DNA of 64,000 nt. Source: ECT2AJA-110-A sp035399845. GTDB taxonomy: Bacteria > Planctomycetota > Phycisphaerae > UBA1845 > UTPLA1. Under the pieces are notes generated by a model. That model was not told the DNA's origin. It saw nothing but the letters and a program-made list of their open reading frames with translations, and searched no databases. Positions 1 through 10,295 of this stretch are shown piece after piece (positions within the stretch are counted from its first letter, which is position 1; each line of letters opens with the position of its first letter). Made by a program: the position numbers and the translations under genes. The stretch lies in contig DAOPJV010000010.1 in NCBI GenBank assembly GCA_035399845.1, forward strand, positions 78,817 through 142,816, in the 5' to 3' direction.

Positions 1-517
1 GCGTTTCGGCGTGCGTCCATTGATGGGAGGGATTCGCCTGGATCGCCTTCTGGTACTCGGGATTCGCGATGACGCGCGGAAGTCCGCTCGTGTGGTTTCC
101 GAGCATCGCAATCGTGATGTTCTCTCCGTTCGGAACGACGCCGGGCAGATACCTTGAGACGGGCGCGTCGAGATCAATCCGGCTCTCGTCCGCGAGTTGC
201 AGGATGACATGGCCGACGAAGAGCTTTGTGACGCTGGCGATGCGGAAGTGGTCGTCGCGGCGAATGGGACGCGTGTGCGCCTCATCCGCGAATCCCAGCG
301 GCATGTAAAGCGCCGGTTCGCGTTCGGCGCCGCGATAGATCGCGAACAGGGCCCCGGGCGTCTGAAGCGTTTCGAATCGCATGGCGACCTGCGTTCGGAT
401 TCGATCGAACGGTGGAGCCGTTCGCTCATTCGGCGACGGATGCGCCTGAGAACACGCAGTCGCCGCAATCACGACAACCATGAACGCGGACACAGTGCGA
501 AATGGCTGGCGTATCAT
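1..517 (-). CDS. Serine hydrolase, beta-lactamase/class C family (partial, 3' end outside window)
   Basis: Reading leftward from an ATG at 517, the frame stays open to the window edge, so only the N-terminal ~172 residues are present. A short hydrophobic N-terminus ending near a Cys (IAATACSQ) suggests a lipoprotein or secreted enzyme. An SxxK motif is visible (IASVTKLFVGH), followed by the LGNHTSGLP stretch typical of class C beta-lactamase-like D-aminopeptidases and esterases. The Ser of SVTK is the expected nucleophile and the Lys its general base. The YxN and KTG-type motifs would lie outside the window, so the substrate is unknown. A weak AGGA lies upstream of the ATG. Confidence 0.8.
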   Translation of the reverse strand, partial: MIRQPFRTVSAFMVVVIAATACSQAHPSPNERTAPPFDRIRTQVAMRFETLQTPGALFAIYRGAEREPALYMPLGFADEAHTRPIRRDDHFRIASVTKLFVGHVILQLADESRIDLDAPVSRYLPGVVPNGENITIAMLGNHTSGLPRVIANPEYQKAIQANPSHQWTHAET

Positions 518-540
518 GTTTCGTTCCTGTGAAAAGGGGG

Positions 541-1236
541 CTATCGATTGCGTCGTCGTCGAAGCAGCGCCACGCCGGCGGCGCCAAGCAGTGCGAAGGT
601 CGCCGGTTCCGGGACGGTATTCAGGGCGCCCGAGAAATCCCACTCGACGGGCGGAAATCCGGCGTCGCCCGTTGCGCTACCCGCGAACTGATCGCCCGTG
701 ATGCTGAATACGCCGCTGGCGGAGACGGCGCCACCGAAGGCTGTCACGGAGATGGCGCTGGTGAGGTTGATGGCGACCGGCTGGCCGCCGATCAGTTCGA
801 CGCTGCCGCTGAAGGTGTCGACCGTCGTCGTGATGTCTGTGAATCGGGCGTAGTTGATGTGAGAGGCGTCATCCGGGTCGGCGCCGATGCCAAGCACGAC
901 GTCGGTGATCGGCGCCGTTCCGGTTCCGCCCATGAGCCCCGCGTCGTCGAAGACAACGTGTCCAAGTCGGAAGTCGTCATCATTCGGGAATCCATCGAAG
1001 GCGGGATTGCCGAACGTAATCGCCGGGTTGCTGATCGCGTGAAACCGCTGAAGGTGCTCGTTGGGGGCGGGTTCGCGAAGATCGATCTGAAAGAACGCGT
1101 CTGAGTTGTACTCGTAATACGCGCTGTCACCATCGGCGGTCCCGTGCAGGCTCACGATGCCGGCGTGGAGCACTGTCGATGATGCGAGTATCGCCGCCGC
1201 GAAGGCGATCGCGGATTTCGAGAATTCGGGTTTCAT
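541..1236 (-). CDS. PEP-CTERM sorting domain protein
   Basis: 231 residues, starting at the ATG preceded by a strong GGAGGA site; a longer frame to 1308 exists but lacks such a site. Residues ~1-30 form a signal peptide (AFAAAILASSTVLHAG). The body is acidic and of unrecognised fold. The C-terminus VPEPATFALLGAAGVALLRRRRNR-like tail has the PEP motif, a hydrophobic segment and an Arg cluster, the signal processed by exosortase in the family. The product should therefore be exported and sorted to the surface. No exosortase gene is in the window. It lies just upstream of the partial hydrolase on the same strand. Confidence 0.85.
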   Translation of the reverse strand: MKPEFSKSAIAFAAAILASSTVLHAGIVSLHGTADGDSAYYEYNSDAFFQIDLREPAPNEHLQRFHAISNPAITFGNPAFDGFPNDDDFRLGHVVFDDAGLMGGTGTAPITDVVLGIGADPDDASHINYARFTDITTTVDTFSGSVELIGGQPVAINLTSAISVTAFGGAVSASGVFSITGDQFAGSATGDAGFPPVEWDFSGALNTVPEPATFALLGAAGVALLRRRRNR

Positions 1237-1304
1237 CTTTTTCCTCCGATGGAACTGGCGTGTGGGTGACCGGCGCTCTCGGCCGGACAAACTACGTAGA
1301 AGTA

Positions 1305-2285
1305 TCAATTCGAGCCGGGATAGTAGCGTTGCAGCGAAGCGAAATCCAGCATGTCAACGCGCTGATCGCCATTGAAATCGGCGGGGCGACATTCACAGGC
1401 GGGGGGGCCCACATCCGGGCCGGCCAGGCATTCGAGGAAGATATCCACGTCCGCCATATCAACAGCCATATTCGAGTCGAGATCCGCGACGCCGGTGTTC
1501 AGTGGAACCTCGCGCGTGGCGACGATGACGCCCTCGAGCCTGAACTGAATGACGAGGAAGTTGACGAAGTACGTCGTCAGCGATGAAAACGGGATCGTCA
1601 GGCGCTGCGTTTCGCTTGCGCCGCCGACGCCGGCCTCAGCCGGGACCGACGCTGTGTTCTGCGGACTGACTGTATTGACGAGATCCGTGATGGGAGGCGT
1701 TCCGCCTGAGGCGTAGAACACTGCGCCGGAGGTGAAATCTGTTGACGTCCCGCCTTCGTCAAAGTACCCGCAGTCAAGGGGTTTCGGGCTTTCGTCGACG
1801 AGGCTGACTTCCAGGAACCGAACGCAGGATGGCGACATGCCCTGTGTCCCGTTCACCTGGCCCAGCGGCGTCAGGTCGGTGATGACGCCGTAGTTGGCGG
1901 GCTCGGCCGTGTGGGTATACCCCGTCGGTGATTCGAGATCGCCGGGATAATTGGAGTAGTCCAGGCCGGGGAACCACGCCCCGGAATTTCCGGCGATGAT
2001 CACACTGCCGTCGAGCAGCTGCACGCTCGTCGGCGTCAGGTCGACAAACAGGGCGCCCGTGCAGGCGGCCAGATCACTGCCGGGGCCCTGCAGCGTGCTG
2101 CCGAGTGGTGTGCCGGCGAAGAGCACGGTCCGCGTGTTGCGTATGACTGTTTGCGCAGGATCGACACTGAATTCGACGATCTCCGCTGCGCAGGGATTCG
2201 CAGTCGCCATCAGCAACGTTGCTGCCACAGCGAAGACGATCGTCGACAGCGCAGGCGCGACGGCGCGATGAAATCGAACGCTCAT
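1305..2285 (-). CDS. Secreted protein with C-terminal dockerin-like EF-hand pair
   Basis: 326 residues. The ATG (2285-2283) overlaps the TGA of the upstream prepilin gene in an ATGA arrangement, which fixes the start and suggests translational coupling. An N-terminal signal peptide is present (TIVFAVAATLLMATANPCAA). The middle ~220 residues are unrecognised, beta-rich in appearance. The C-terminal ~60 residues carry two dockerin-like calcium loops, DLDSNMAVDMADVDIFLECL and DFNGDQRVDMLDFASLQRY. In planctomycetes such modules are common on exported proteins without any cellulosome, and their cohesin partner is usually unknown. Function is unknown; surface location is inferred. Confidence 0.8.
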   Translation of the reverse strand: MSVRFHRAVAPALSTIVFAVAATLLMATANPCAAEIVEFSVDPAQTVIRNTRTVLFAGTPLGSTLQGPGSDLAACTGALFVDLTPTSVQLLDGSVIIAGNSGAWFPGLDYSNYPGDLESPTGYTHTAEPANYGVITDLTPLGQVNGTQGMSPSCVRFLEVSLVDESPKPLDCGYFDEGGTSTDFTSGAVFYASGGTPPITDLVNTVSPQNTASVPAEAGVGGASETQRLTIPFSSLTTYFVNFLVIQFRLEGVIVATREVPLNTGVADLDSNMAVDMADVDIFLECLAGPDVGPPACECRPADFNGDQRVDMLDFASLQRYYPGSN

Positions 2286-3244
2286 TTGACAAACATCCAG
2301 GCGTTGCTTCGTTCGCCGTTCAGGTCCGGCGCGATGAAGCCCAGCGAATTTGATTTCTCGGAATCGGGTTGATCGTTGTGGATCTGAACCTTCGTGGACG
2401 ACGCGTGGCCATCCACCCAGGCGACGTTCGACGTTTGGCCTGTGTGGCGGGCGTGCGCTGTCGCCGCGACGAGCGCCCGGGGCGTCCCGTTCTCCCAGTT
2501 GACTGTGATCGGTGGAGACAGCGTGGGATTCGCGACGACCTGTCCGAAGATCAGCTGCCCCGCGTCGGCGAACATCGTCGTTGTGTCGGGTTGGCCGATC
2601 TCGCCCGGTTGATAACCGACCCAGGCGCGATAGCCGAACACCGTCGAATCCGAGGCGTGGAAATTCTCGTGGCGTTCGCCCAGGAGCAGCCCGTTGTAGC
2701 CGTAGTCGACGGCGACGGGATAGGCGAGATTGAATTGCGCGTAGAAATCCACGACGTTGGCGGGCGTTTCGAATTCCGCGCATCCCGCAACGTCGATTGT
2801 GTCGCCGAGGTAGCGATAGAGCAGACCATTCCGGAAGGCCTGGCGCGGATCGCCGGGCGTGTCGTCCGACCAGCACCAGCGCACATTTACGCCGACACCG
2901 CCGCTGAGGTTCGCCACTTCGCCGGCGAATTGGGAAAATGGCGCGAGCCTGTCATAGTCACTCGCGTACATCAGGTTTGCGAGGCCGAGTTGTCGGATAT
3001 TGGAGAGGCATGCGACTCGTCGCCCGATGCGCCGCGAACTGGATGCCGCCGGGATCAGAATCGCCAGGAGGATCGAAACGACTGCGATCACGACGAGGAT
3101 TTCGATCAGCGTGAATGCGAGTCGCCGCCCGGCCCAGTGGGACTTCGAGATCTCATTCCCGCGCGATGCGTTCGTTCCCCGGAATTCGTGGAGGTTGTCA
3201 TTCAAATCCGAACCCGATTCCTGTCGCCGACCGCCGGAGCCCAA
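2282..3244 (-). CDS. Prepilin-type N-terminal cleavage/methylation protein (planctomycete large pseudopilin)
   Basis: 320 residues from a TTG at 3244; a TTG at 3205 is an alternative and no in-frame ATG precedes the signal. The type IV prepilin signal is RRLAFTLIEILVVIAVVSIL, with cleavage expected before the Phe-Thr-Leu-Ile-Glu. Near the C-terminus is RHTGQTSNVAWVDGH, a one-residue-longer variant of the H-X9-DG motif typical of the expanded planctomycete pseudopilin family. The role is probably in a type II secretion or pilus-like surface structure. It overlaps the downstream dockerin gene by four bases. Confidence 0.85.
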   Translation of the reverse strand: MGSGGRRQESGSDLNDNLHEFRGTNASRGNEISKSHWAGRRLAFTLIEILVVIAVVSILLAILIPAASSSRRIGRRVACLSNIRQLGLANLMYASDYDRLAPFSQFAGEVANLSGGVGVNVRWCWSDDTPGDPRQAFRNGLLYRYLGDTIDVAGCAEFETPANVVDFYAQFNLAYPVAVDYGYNGLLLGERHENFHASDSTVFGYRAWVGYQPGEIGQPDTTTMFADAGQLIFGQVVANPTLSPPITVNWENGTPRALVAATAHARHTGQTSNVAWVDGHASSTKVQIHNDQPDSEKSNSLGFIAPDLNGERSNAWMFVK

Positions 3245-3345
3245 GTGTAGGCGCGTGAAAGTTCGGACGCAACGAATCGCGGCGTCGAGCGCCTGCGTGA
3301 GCCAGGGCGCATCCGACGCCGCGATGTCGTCGCGTTCCGTATCGA

Positions 3346-4914
3346 TCAGTTGCTGAGCAGGTCGTCAATAAAGGGCTGAACATCGAGCCCATCGATCCTG
3401 CCATCGCCATTGCGATCGAACAGGCAGGCGACACTGCTGTCCGCGGACTCCGCAATCAGCGCGTCCACGAAGGCCGCCGGATCGGCGTAGTCCGTTTCGC
3501 AGGCGTCCGGAACGAGATTGAGATTGCAGTCATCGTCCGACTCCGTGGCGATGCGCCGGACGAACGCCTGTGCCCTCGGCGATTCCGCGATCTGTGTCTG
3601 CAGCGGCGCGTCCCAGCAGAACGCGACTGTCTGACCGTCGGCGCTGACGGACCCGGGCGTCGGATAGGCCCATCCAAATGGCTGCGTGTGCGGCGTCTCG
3701 CCGGGAACGATGGCGATGACGTCTGTCTGCCGATCGTAGCGGAAGCGATGGTCGCCCGTGGTATATCCCGGCACGATGCCGTTGGCGCCCGAGAGAATGA
3801 AGAACACGTAGCGTCCATCGGGCGTGATCGTGGGGGCGCCGACGAGCGTTCCGACGAAGGGAAGCGCGAGTTTCGAGTTGGTCTGCGTCAGGCGATCGCG
3901 CACGATGAGCTTCGACGTGAAACCGCTCGGGTCGTTCTCGATCAGGTTGCTCGCCTTCGTCGTGAAGGCGATGTATCGAGCGTCAGGCGTCATGGCCAGA
4001 TTGTCCGGCGTGGGGCCCGGCTCGGCGCCACCCATACAGGATTGGTTCGCGAAGGCGCCGTCGGGCGCGACGCTGACAAGTTCGTTGCTGTGCGTCTGCT
4101 GGTCGTAGATGAAGATGTCGAGCGTATTCGGCGTGTCGCCGGGAATGAGGTTGTACGCCCGGCTTCCATAGGCGATGTATCGACCATCCGCTGATATGGC
4201 GATCTGGCCACCGGATGGATAGATCCCGCCGGCGCTGTCTGTCTTCGGGCCGCTGTGCGCGTTTCCCGGATCGCCGTTCGGGGCGCTGCTGACGCGCGTC
4301 GTCGTCCCCAGCCAGATGTCTCGCACCCATACCTGGGAGGTTCCGCCGCCCTCGGCGTAGGCCCAATAGGCGACGTAGCGGCCGTTGTCCGAGATGGCGG
4401 GCGACCCGCAGATATACGAATTCGCGCCGTCCGCCTGATTGGCGCTGGCCAGAATCGTCAGTCCCGCCTGTCGGTATCGAACGTAGATGTGCCGGCCCGT
4501 GAACTGCGTGCCGAGGTTCGAGGCTTCACTTGTGAATGCGATCTTGTCGCCATCGGGCGTGACGGCCAGACCGATGAGGCCCGCCGGCTTGTTTCCCTGA
4601 TGTCCCGCGTTGTTGATGTGAACGTTCCGGATCTGATTGGTGTCGCGATCGAGAAGGAAGACGTCGCCGCCCTGATTCGCGTCGCCCGCAGTGATGTTGT
4701 CCGCGAGGCTGGTGAAAACGACGAATCTCGCGTCGGGCGTCATGACGACATCGAAGGATCGCTCGTTCGGGGCGGGACCGGTCGGGTCCCTGCTGACAAG
4801 TGTCAGAAGCGTGGCACAGTCCGGTGTGGCGCCGGCCGAGACGGGCGACGCCATCACGGCGATCAGAATTGCCGCAGGACGCCAGAGCCATTGATTTCGT
4901 TTGAACAATGTCAT
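3346..4914 (-). CDS. Secreted TolB/WD40-like beta-propeller protein with dockerin-like C-terminus
   Basis: 522 residues; ATG at 4914 behind GAAAGGAAAGGA. A signal peptide (residues ~1-30, AAILIAVMASPVSAGA) is followed by repeated blades of the type 'VVMTPDARFVVFTS', 'LAVTPDGDKIAFTS', 'AISADGRYIAYGS' and 'AMTPDARYIAFTT', the pattern of TolB/PD40 propeller repeats. The last ~30 residues contain one dockerin/EF-hand-like calcium loop, DRNGDGRIDGLDVQPFIDDL. Such propellers usually bind ligands or proteins; the partner here is unknown. It is the upstream member of a run of three secreted or surface genes on this strand. Confidence 0.85.
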   Translation of the reverse strand: MTLFKRNQWLWRPAAILIAVMASPVSAGATPDCATLLTLVSRDPTGPAPNERSFDVVMTPDARFVVFTSLADNITAGDANQGGDVFLLDRDTNQIRNVHINNAGHQGNKPAGLIGLAVTPDGDKIAFTSEASNLGTQFTGRHIYVRYRQAGLTILASANQADGANSYICGSPAISDNGRYVAYWAYAEGGGTSQVWVRDIWLGTTTRVSSAPNGDPGNAHSGPKTDSAGGIYPSGGQIAISADGRYIAYGSRAYNLIPGDTPNTLDIFIYDQQTHSNELVSVAPDGAFANQSCMGGAEPGPTPDNLAMTPDARYIAFTTKASNLIENDPSGFTSKLIVRDRLTQTNSKLALPFVGTLVGAPTITPDGRYVFFILSGANGIVPGYTTGDHRFRYDRQTDVIAIVPGETPHTQPFGWAYPTPGSVSADGQTVAFCWDAPLQTQIAESPRAQAFVRRIATESDDDCNLNLVPDACETDYADPAAFVDALIAESADSSVACLFDRNGDGRIDGLDVQPFIDDLLSN

Positions 4915-5350
4915 GTCCTTTCCTTTCGTGATGAGAGTGATGAATCAGGACGGATCAAGTCGCCTCCGTGACGGCGCAGGGCGTCGCGTCGGGCGCGGCG
5001 CCGGGGGGAATTTTCACCGGACGCGGTCTCGCCTCCGGGGCGTTTGCCTTGGCGGGCGCTCGATTTGTCGGAAGACGAGCGATGCTGTTGCTGGCTGCGT
5101 TGGTCGGAACGCGATTCGTACTTACTCGATTGGACGCAACAAAGGCGGGCGCGTCCTGTTCGTACTTCGCGAGGCTCATTGTGCCGTCGTGTTGCGGCGA
5201 ATGTCAAGAAAAATTGTGAGGGCGCCGCCAGCGCACTGGCGCCGGCTGACCGGCGCAGGTTCTGCGTCTACAATGAAGTTCACGTTCCGTCGCGGAGTCG
5301 TGGATGGCAGGTGGATCACAATCACGCAGTCAGGAAATCGACATTCGGAG
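4915..5350. other. Intergenic region between propeller gene and mobA
   Basis: No convincing gene. A 74-codon minus-strand frame (4955-5179, Pro/Ala/Thr rich) has no ribosome-binding site or recognisable motif and is not called. The region holds the divergent upstream sequences of the propeller gene and mobA; I see no clear promoter or hairpin. Confidence 0.4.
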
Positions 5351-5986
5351 ATGACAGGCGTATCGTCAGTTACGGCGATCGGTCCGGTCGCGGGCGTCCT
5401 TGTCGGAGGCGGCAGTCGCCGCATGGGCCGTGACAAGGCGCTGATCGATGTCGGCGGCGAGACACTCCTCGAACGGACGTTGCGCGTCGCGAAATCCTCT
5501 GCGGGTCAATGCTCGCTCGTCGGCGATGCGCCGTTCAGTCTGCCGTCGTCTGTCCGCCACGTGCGGCGCGTGCCGGACGCCGCGAACGCCGCCGGTCCCA
5601 TCGCGGGTCTGCTGGGAATGCTGAATGCGTTTCCCGGATCGCCCGTCCTGCTGCTCGCCTGTGACATGCCGAATCTGGGCGCGGCGCTTCTGGAAACGCT
5701 TGTTCGGGCGGCCCGCACAGAGACGATCGTCGCCGTAAGTGACGCGATCGTTCCGCTGACGATCGAGGTCGGGCGGGAGCGAACGCATCCGTGCTGCGCC
5801 GTCTATCTTCCGACAGCGAAGACGCATGTCGAATCGGCCGTCGATGCGGGCCGGTTTCGAATGATGTCGCTCCTGGACGCGCTTCGTGTCCATCGCGTGA
5901 ATGTGGCGGGCGAGGATGCGGCTCAATTGTTAAACTGGAACACACCGCTCGACCTGCCGGGCGGCGGGGCGATGCCGTCGGAATAA
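5351..5986 (+). CDS. mobA: Molybdenum cofactor guanylyltransferase MobA
   Basis: 211 residues from the ATG at 5351; an in-frame ATG at 5273 would add 26 residues. MobA transfers GMP from GTP to molybdopterin to give the MGD cofactor in the cytoplasm. The diagnostic N-terminal nucleotide-binding loop GVLVGGGSRRMGRDKALI is present, followed by VDAGR-type elements and the LLACDMPNL motif with the Mg-binding Asp. The length matches the family. The gene is not in a moa/moe operon here; its downstream neighbour is a phosphoesterase. The start has no clear Shine-Dalgarno site at proper spacing. Confidence 0.85.
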   Translation: MTGVSSVTAIGPVAGVLVGGGSRRMGRDKALIDVGGETLLERTLRVAKSSAGQCSLVGDAPFSLPSSVRHVRRVPDAANAAGPIAGLLGMLNAFPGSPVLLLACDMPNLGAALLETLVRAARTETIVAVSDAIVPLTIEVGRERTHPCCAVYLPTAKTHVESAVDAGRFRMMSLLDALRVHRVNVAGEDAAQLLNWNTPLDLPGGGAMPSE

Positions 5987-6034
5987 GGGCGGTCCGGACA
6001 GTGGGCGTCTCCGAAAGGGAAAGGGGGTGGGCGC

Positions 6035-6538
6035 ATGCGCATCGGAATCATGTCGGACAGCCACGGCGACGCGGGAATGACGCGCCAGGCGATTGCGCTG
6101 CTCAGCCGTGAAGGCGCGACCAGGCTGATTCACTGCGGAGACATCTGCGGGATGTCAGTGCTGGATGAGCTGGCCGGTCGTGACTGCGTGTTCGTGTGGG
6201 GAAACTGCGATCGCGTCGACGCGTCAATGCGGGCGTATCTGCGCCGCGTGGGACTGCCGTGGCCCGAATCGCCCGTCCGACTGACGATCGCCGGCAAGCG
6301 CATCGCCGTCGCCCACGGTCACGAATGGGCGTTCGACTCCCTTGCCGACGACGAATCGCTCGACTACATCCTCCACGGCCACACGCACGTGATGAAGGAC
6401 GCCCGCGAGAATGGCTGTCGCGTGATCAACCCCGGCGCCCTCTATCGGGCGTCGCCGCACACAGTGGCGCTGCTCGATCTTGAATCCGATGACGTGACGT
6501 TCTTCGAAGTGGAGACCGGCCGCGTTGTGGAACTGTGA
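6035..6538 (+). CDS. YfcE/MJ0936-family metallophosphoesterase
   Basis: 167 residues; ATG behind AAAGGGGG. The calcineurin-like metallophosphoesterase motifs are complete and in order: SDSHGD (D8, H10), HCGDICG, WGNCD, then HGHEW and HGHTH near residues 90-115, with NPGAL near the C-terminus. The length matches the small two-metal phosphodiesterases of the YfcE/MJ0936 group, which hydrolyse phosphodiester model substrates; the cellular substrate is unknown. It follows mobA at ~50 bp and is probably co-transcribed, ending at the terminator near 6640. Confidence 0.85.
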   Translation: MRIGIMSDSHGDAGMTRQAIALLSREGATRLIHCGDICGMSVLDELAGRDCVFVWGNCDRVDASMRAYLRRVGLPWPESPVRLTIAGKRIAVAHGHEWAFDSLADDESLDYILHGHTHVMKDARENGCRVINPGALYRASPHTVALLDLESDDVTFFEVETGRVVEL

Positions 6539-6624
6539 TCGTTGCGATCGTGGAGTCGTCCGCAGGATTGAAACCGCCTGGAAGACCTGCGCTTCCGGCG
6601 TAACGCTCGCCACTTTGCCGACAA

Positions 6625-6657
6625 AAGAAAGAACCCGGCCAGATGACCGGGTTCCTT
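6625..6657. terminator. Bidirectional intrinsic terminator
   Basis: Eight-bp perfect stem GAACCCGG/CCGGGTTC (6631-6638 and 6647-6654) with an 8-nt loop, flanked by A-rich sequence on the left and TTT on the right. It sits between the convergent phosphoesterase and TPR-hydrolase genes. Confidence 0.7.
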
Positions 6658-6685
6658 TGAGTGTCAATCGTCGGGCGAGGGAAGG

Positions 6686-8653
6686 TTAGTCCAGAATGAA
6701 GTGGAGCGCCTTCGTGAGCTCCTTGTCGCTGTCCTGCGGATAGCCGTGGCCGACGCCTTCGTAGGTTTCCAGTCTGACCTGGGCGCCCGCTTTCTTCAGG
6801 AGTTTCGCGGCGCGTTCGTTGGATTCCACGACGCGGGAATTCTCATCCTCGCCGAGCATGATCCAGACGCGAAGCCTGCCGACATCGCCGCTCTCGAGGT
6901 TTTCTTCGATTTCGGGGCGGACGGCGCCGCAGACGGGGATGACGCCGCGGAACGTATCGGGATTGCGGGCCGCGATGGCCCACGTGGCCCAGCCGCCCTG
7001 GCTGAATCCGACAAGAACGACACGCCTGGAATCGACCTTGTATTCGTCCATCACCTTGTCGATGGCCTTCATCACGTTGCGTTCGATCGTGTTGATGTCC
7101 TGGCCCCAGTGGTACATGCCTTCACCCATGTCGACTGTGCCCTGCGGCGTGAGCAGGATGGCGCCGACGTCATCGGCGGCCTTGCGCCAGCGATCCGTCG
7201 TGACATTCATGTTGCCGTGATAGTGATGCAGGGCGACGACGAGCGGCGCCGGCTTCGAGGCGTCGTGGTTCTTCGGCAGCGTGATCTTCCACTGCGGATC
7301 GACGGTCTTCTCCCTGTTGGCCTGCGCCGGCGCCGGGGCGGCGCTCGAATCGGGGCGAGCGACCGGCCGGGCGCGCTTCGCCTTCTCCATCAGCGCCTTG
7401 AATCGATCGTCGCTGCGGATGTTGTCGAAGTCGTTGTCGTTTTCGATGGACGTCGCGATGGGGCGATTGAAGAAGCCGCCGGCGTCGATCGCGCGATCGA
7501 GGTAGAAGAGTGCGGCGTCCGTGTCCCTGTTGAGCGAGTACATGCAGGCGACGTTGTAGTTGGCGAGCGACCAGGCGTGCTGGATCTGCGTGTTGTTGCT
7601 GTCCAGGTCCATCAGCGTCTTGGCGTGGGCGAGCCCCTGGCGGGCCAGCGCGATCTTCGCCGCGTAGTCCTTGTTGTCGACCATTTCGACGAGCTGCTGC
7701 GCGACTTCGAAGACCTTCTGATGATGTTCCGCCGGCGTCATCTTCTCGACAGGCGGCAGCTTGTCGTCGCTGAATCGCGGATCGGGCGGGGTGGTTTTCT
7801 CCCCAAGACGCTCCAGGACCTTCGCGTAGCGCGCGTCGCTGCGGAGATTGTTGAGATCGCTGTCTCCCTTGATCTGGCCGAGCATGTCGGCTTCGAACGT
7901 GGCGTGATCCAGCGACTTGTTCAGGTAGTCGAAGGCGTCGTCCTTCCTGTTGAGCAGCGAGTACATGCAGGCGACGTTGTACATCGTCTGGCCGAGTCGC
8001 ATTTCCGAGCGGGCCTTGAGCCGATCGCTGGCGTCCGGCGCTTTGGCGGCCTCGGCGAGGGCGAGGGCGTGCTCGTGGGCTGACATGGCGAGTTCGAGGC
8101 CCTTCTTCCTGTCGTTTTGCGAAATCGACATCATCTCGCGCGTCAGGTCGTTGATCTTCTGGTCGAGCTCGGCGGGGGAGAGGGCCTTATCGGCGATCTT
8201 CGGCTTGTCTTCGTCGAGCTTCCTGATCTTGCGATCGGCCGGTTTGTCGGGCTTCGCCTTCCTGCTGCGGATCTTCTCCAGGATTTCACGGAACCGCGGT
8301 TCGGCCCGCATGGTTCTGAAGTCGGCGTCATCCGCGAGGTAGTCGGCGTCGTCGAAATCCGTGTCGCACAGCTTGTCCAGCCACGTATAGGCGTCGTCCT
8401 TGTTGCCGAGCAGGCAGTTCATGCAGGCGACGTTGTAGACATGGGCGACGATCTTCGGTCGCGCCTCGTGGAGCTTGATGGAGGCGTCGAGCGCCTTCTG
8501 ATAATCCCTGGCCGCGTAGGCCGACTCGAACTGCTGACGAAGCTCGTTGTACGTGGGCTCGTCCGCGACGAGCTGATGGGCGCCGGCGAGGGCGAACGAG
8601 AGGGCGAGGCCCAGTGACAATCCGCCGAGCGTGATTCGACGATGACGAATCAT
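6686..8653 (-). CDS. Secreted TPR-repeat protein fused to alpha/beta-hydrolase (esterase/dienelactone-hydrolase type)
   Basis: 655 residues; ATG at 8653 behind TGGAGGAA. A signal peptide (GLSLGLALSFALAGAHQLVA) leads into three copies of a ~90-residue unit built around YNVACM, a helical hairpin, then a trailing 'DxDFxxxRxxxRF' segment, a tetratricopeptide-like arrangement. After a Pro/Ala linker comes an alpha/beta-hydrolase: PLVVALHHYHGN (oxyanion region), GFSQGGWA with predicted nucleophile Ser551, and GVGHGYP with predicted His636. It is probably a periplasmic or exported esterase/peptidase with a protein-binding repeat arm. The substrate is unknown. Confidence 0.8.
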   Translation of the reverse strand: MIRHRRITLGGLSLGLALSFALAGAHQLVADEPTYNELRQQFESAYAARDYQKALDASIKLHEARPKIVAHVYNVACMNCLLGNKDDAYTWLDKLCDTDFDDADYLADDADFRTMRAEPRFREILEKIRSRKAKPDKPADRKIRKLDEDKPKIADKALSPAELDQKINDLTREMMSISQNDRKKGLELAMSAHEHALALAEAAKAPDASDRLKARSEMRLGQTMYNVACMYSLLNRKDDAFDYLNKSLDHATFEADMLGQIKGDSDLNNLRSDARYAKVLERLGEKTTPPDPRFSDDKLPPVEKMTPAEHHQKVFEVAQQLVEMVDNKDYAAKIALARQGLAHAKTLMDLDSNNTQIQHAWSLANYNVACMYSLNRDTDAALFYLDRAIDAGGFFNRPIATSIENDNDFDNIRSDDRFKALMEKAKRARPVARPDSSAAPAPAQANREKTVDPQWKITLPKNHDASKPAPLVVALHHYHGNMNVTTDRWRKAADDVGAILLTPQGTVDMGEGMYHWGQDINTIERNVMKAIDKVMDEYKVDSRRVVLVGFSQGGWATWAIAARNPDTFRGVIPVCGAVRPEIEENLESGDVGRLRVWIMLGEDENSRVVESNERAAKLLKKAGAQVRLETYEGVGHGYPQDSDKELTKALHFILD

Positions 8654-9095
8654 GAGTGCTTCCTCCAAAAGTGCAGGGTCCGTATCGGGCGAGCGAGCGT
8701 CAGTATTCCAACGACGTTGTCCGTCTGCGTCATCCTGTCGCCGCACGCGCCGGGGGCGCCGCAGGCCGGAATCCGATCCGGACATGGCGCGGGGCCGGGT
8801 TGTCAGCGTCGAGGGCGCGTGAAACGCGCAGACGCGTCCCAATGGACGCTCTTGGAGAAACGTCTCTCGCGGTCCATTCTCACGCCTCGGAATCGTCGAT
8901 TCGCACAAACGCGGAAGTGGGTCAGGTTCGCCGGGAACGGGCACAAAATGGCCCGAATCCGCCCCCGAACAATTCCTAACATTTTCCTAAATTTTGGCCT
9001 TGCCAGTCGTCGATGTACCGTGCTAGATTAAGCGAACGCCCAACGCGGCGTGTCATCACATGAATACCCCATTCCACGCAGCGACGGAGTGACGC
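8654..9095. other. Intergenic region upstream of recA
   Basis: Divergent upstream region of the TPR-hydrolase and recA. The recA-proximal 120 bp are AT-richer and contain the promoter described separately; the rest holds no gene I can support. Confidence 0.5.
8973..9029 (+). promoter_or_regulatory. Probable recA promoter with upstream direct repeat
   Basis: A -35 TTGCCA (9000-9005) and an extended -10 TGC-TAGATT (9021-9029) are separated by 18 bp. Just upstream, TTCCTAA occurs twice (8973-8979, 8984-8990) at an 11-bp period in an AT-rich stretch, as expected for an activator site or UP element. No classical LexA palindrome is evident. Confidence 0.55.

Positions 9096-10295
<1,200 letters not shown>

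Noticed and set aside
4955..5179. 74-codon minus-strand ORF between the propeller gene and mobA
   Set aside because: No ribosome-binding site, low-complexity Pro/Ala/Thr content, no recognisable motif.
6625..6657. REP-type repeat at the 6.6-kb hairpin
   Set aside because: No GTAG head and no other copy in the window; flanking A and T runs fit a terminator.
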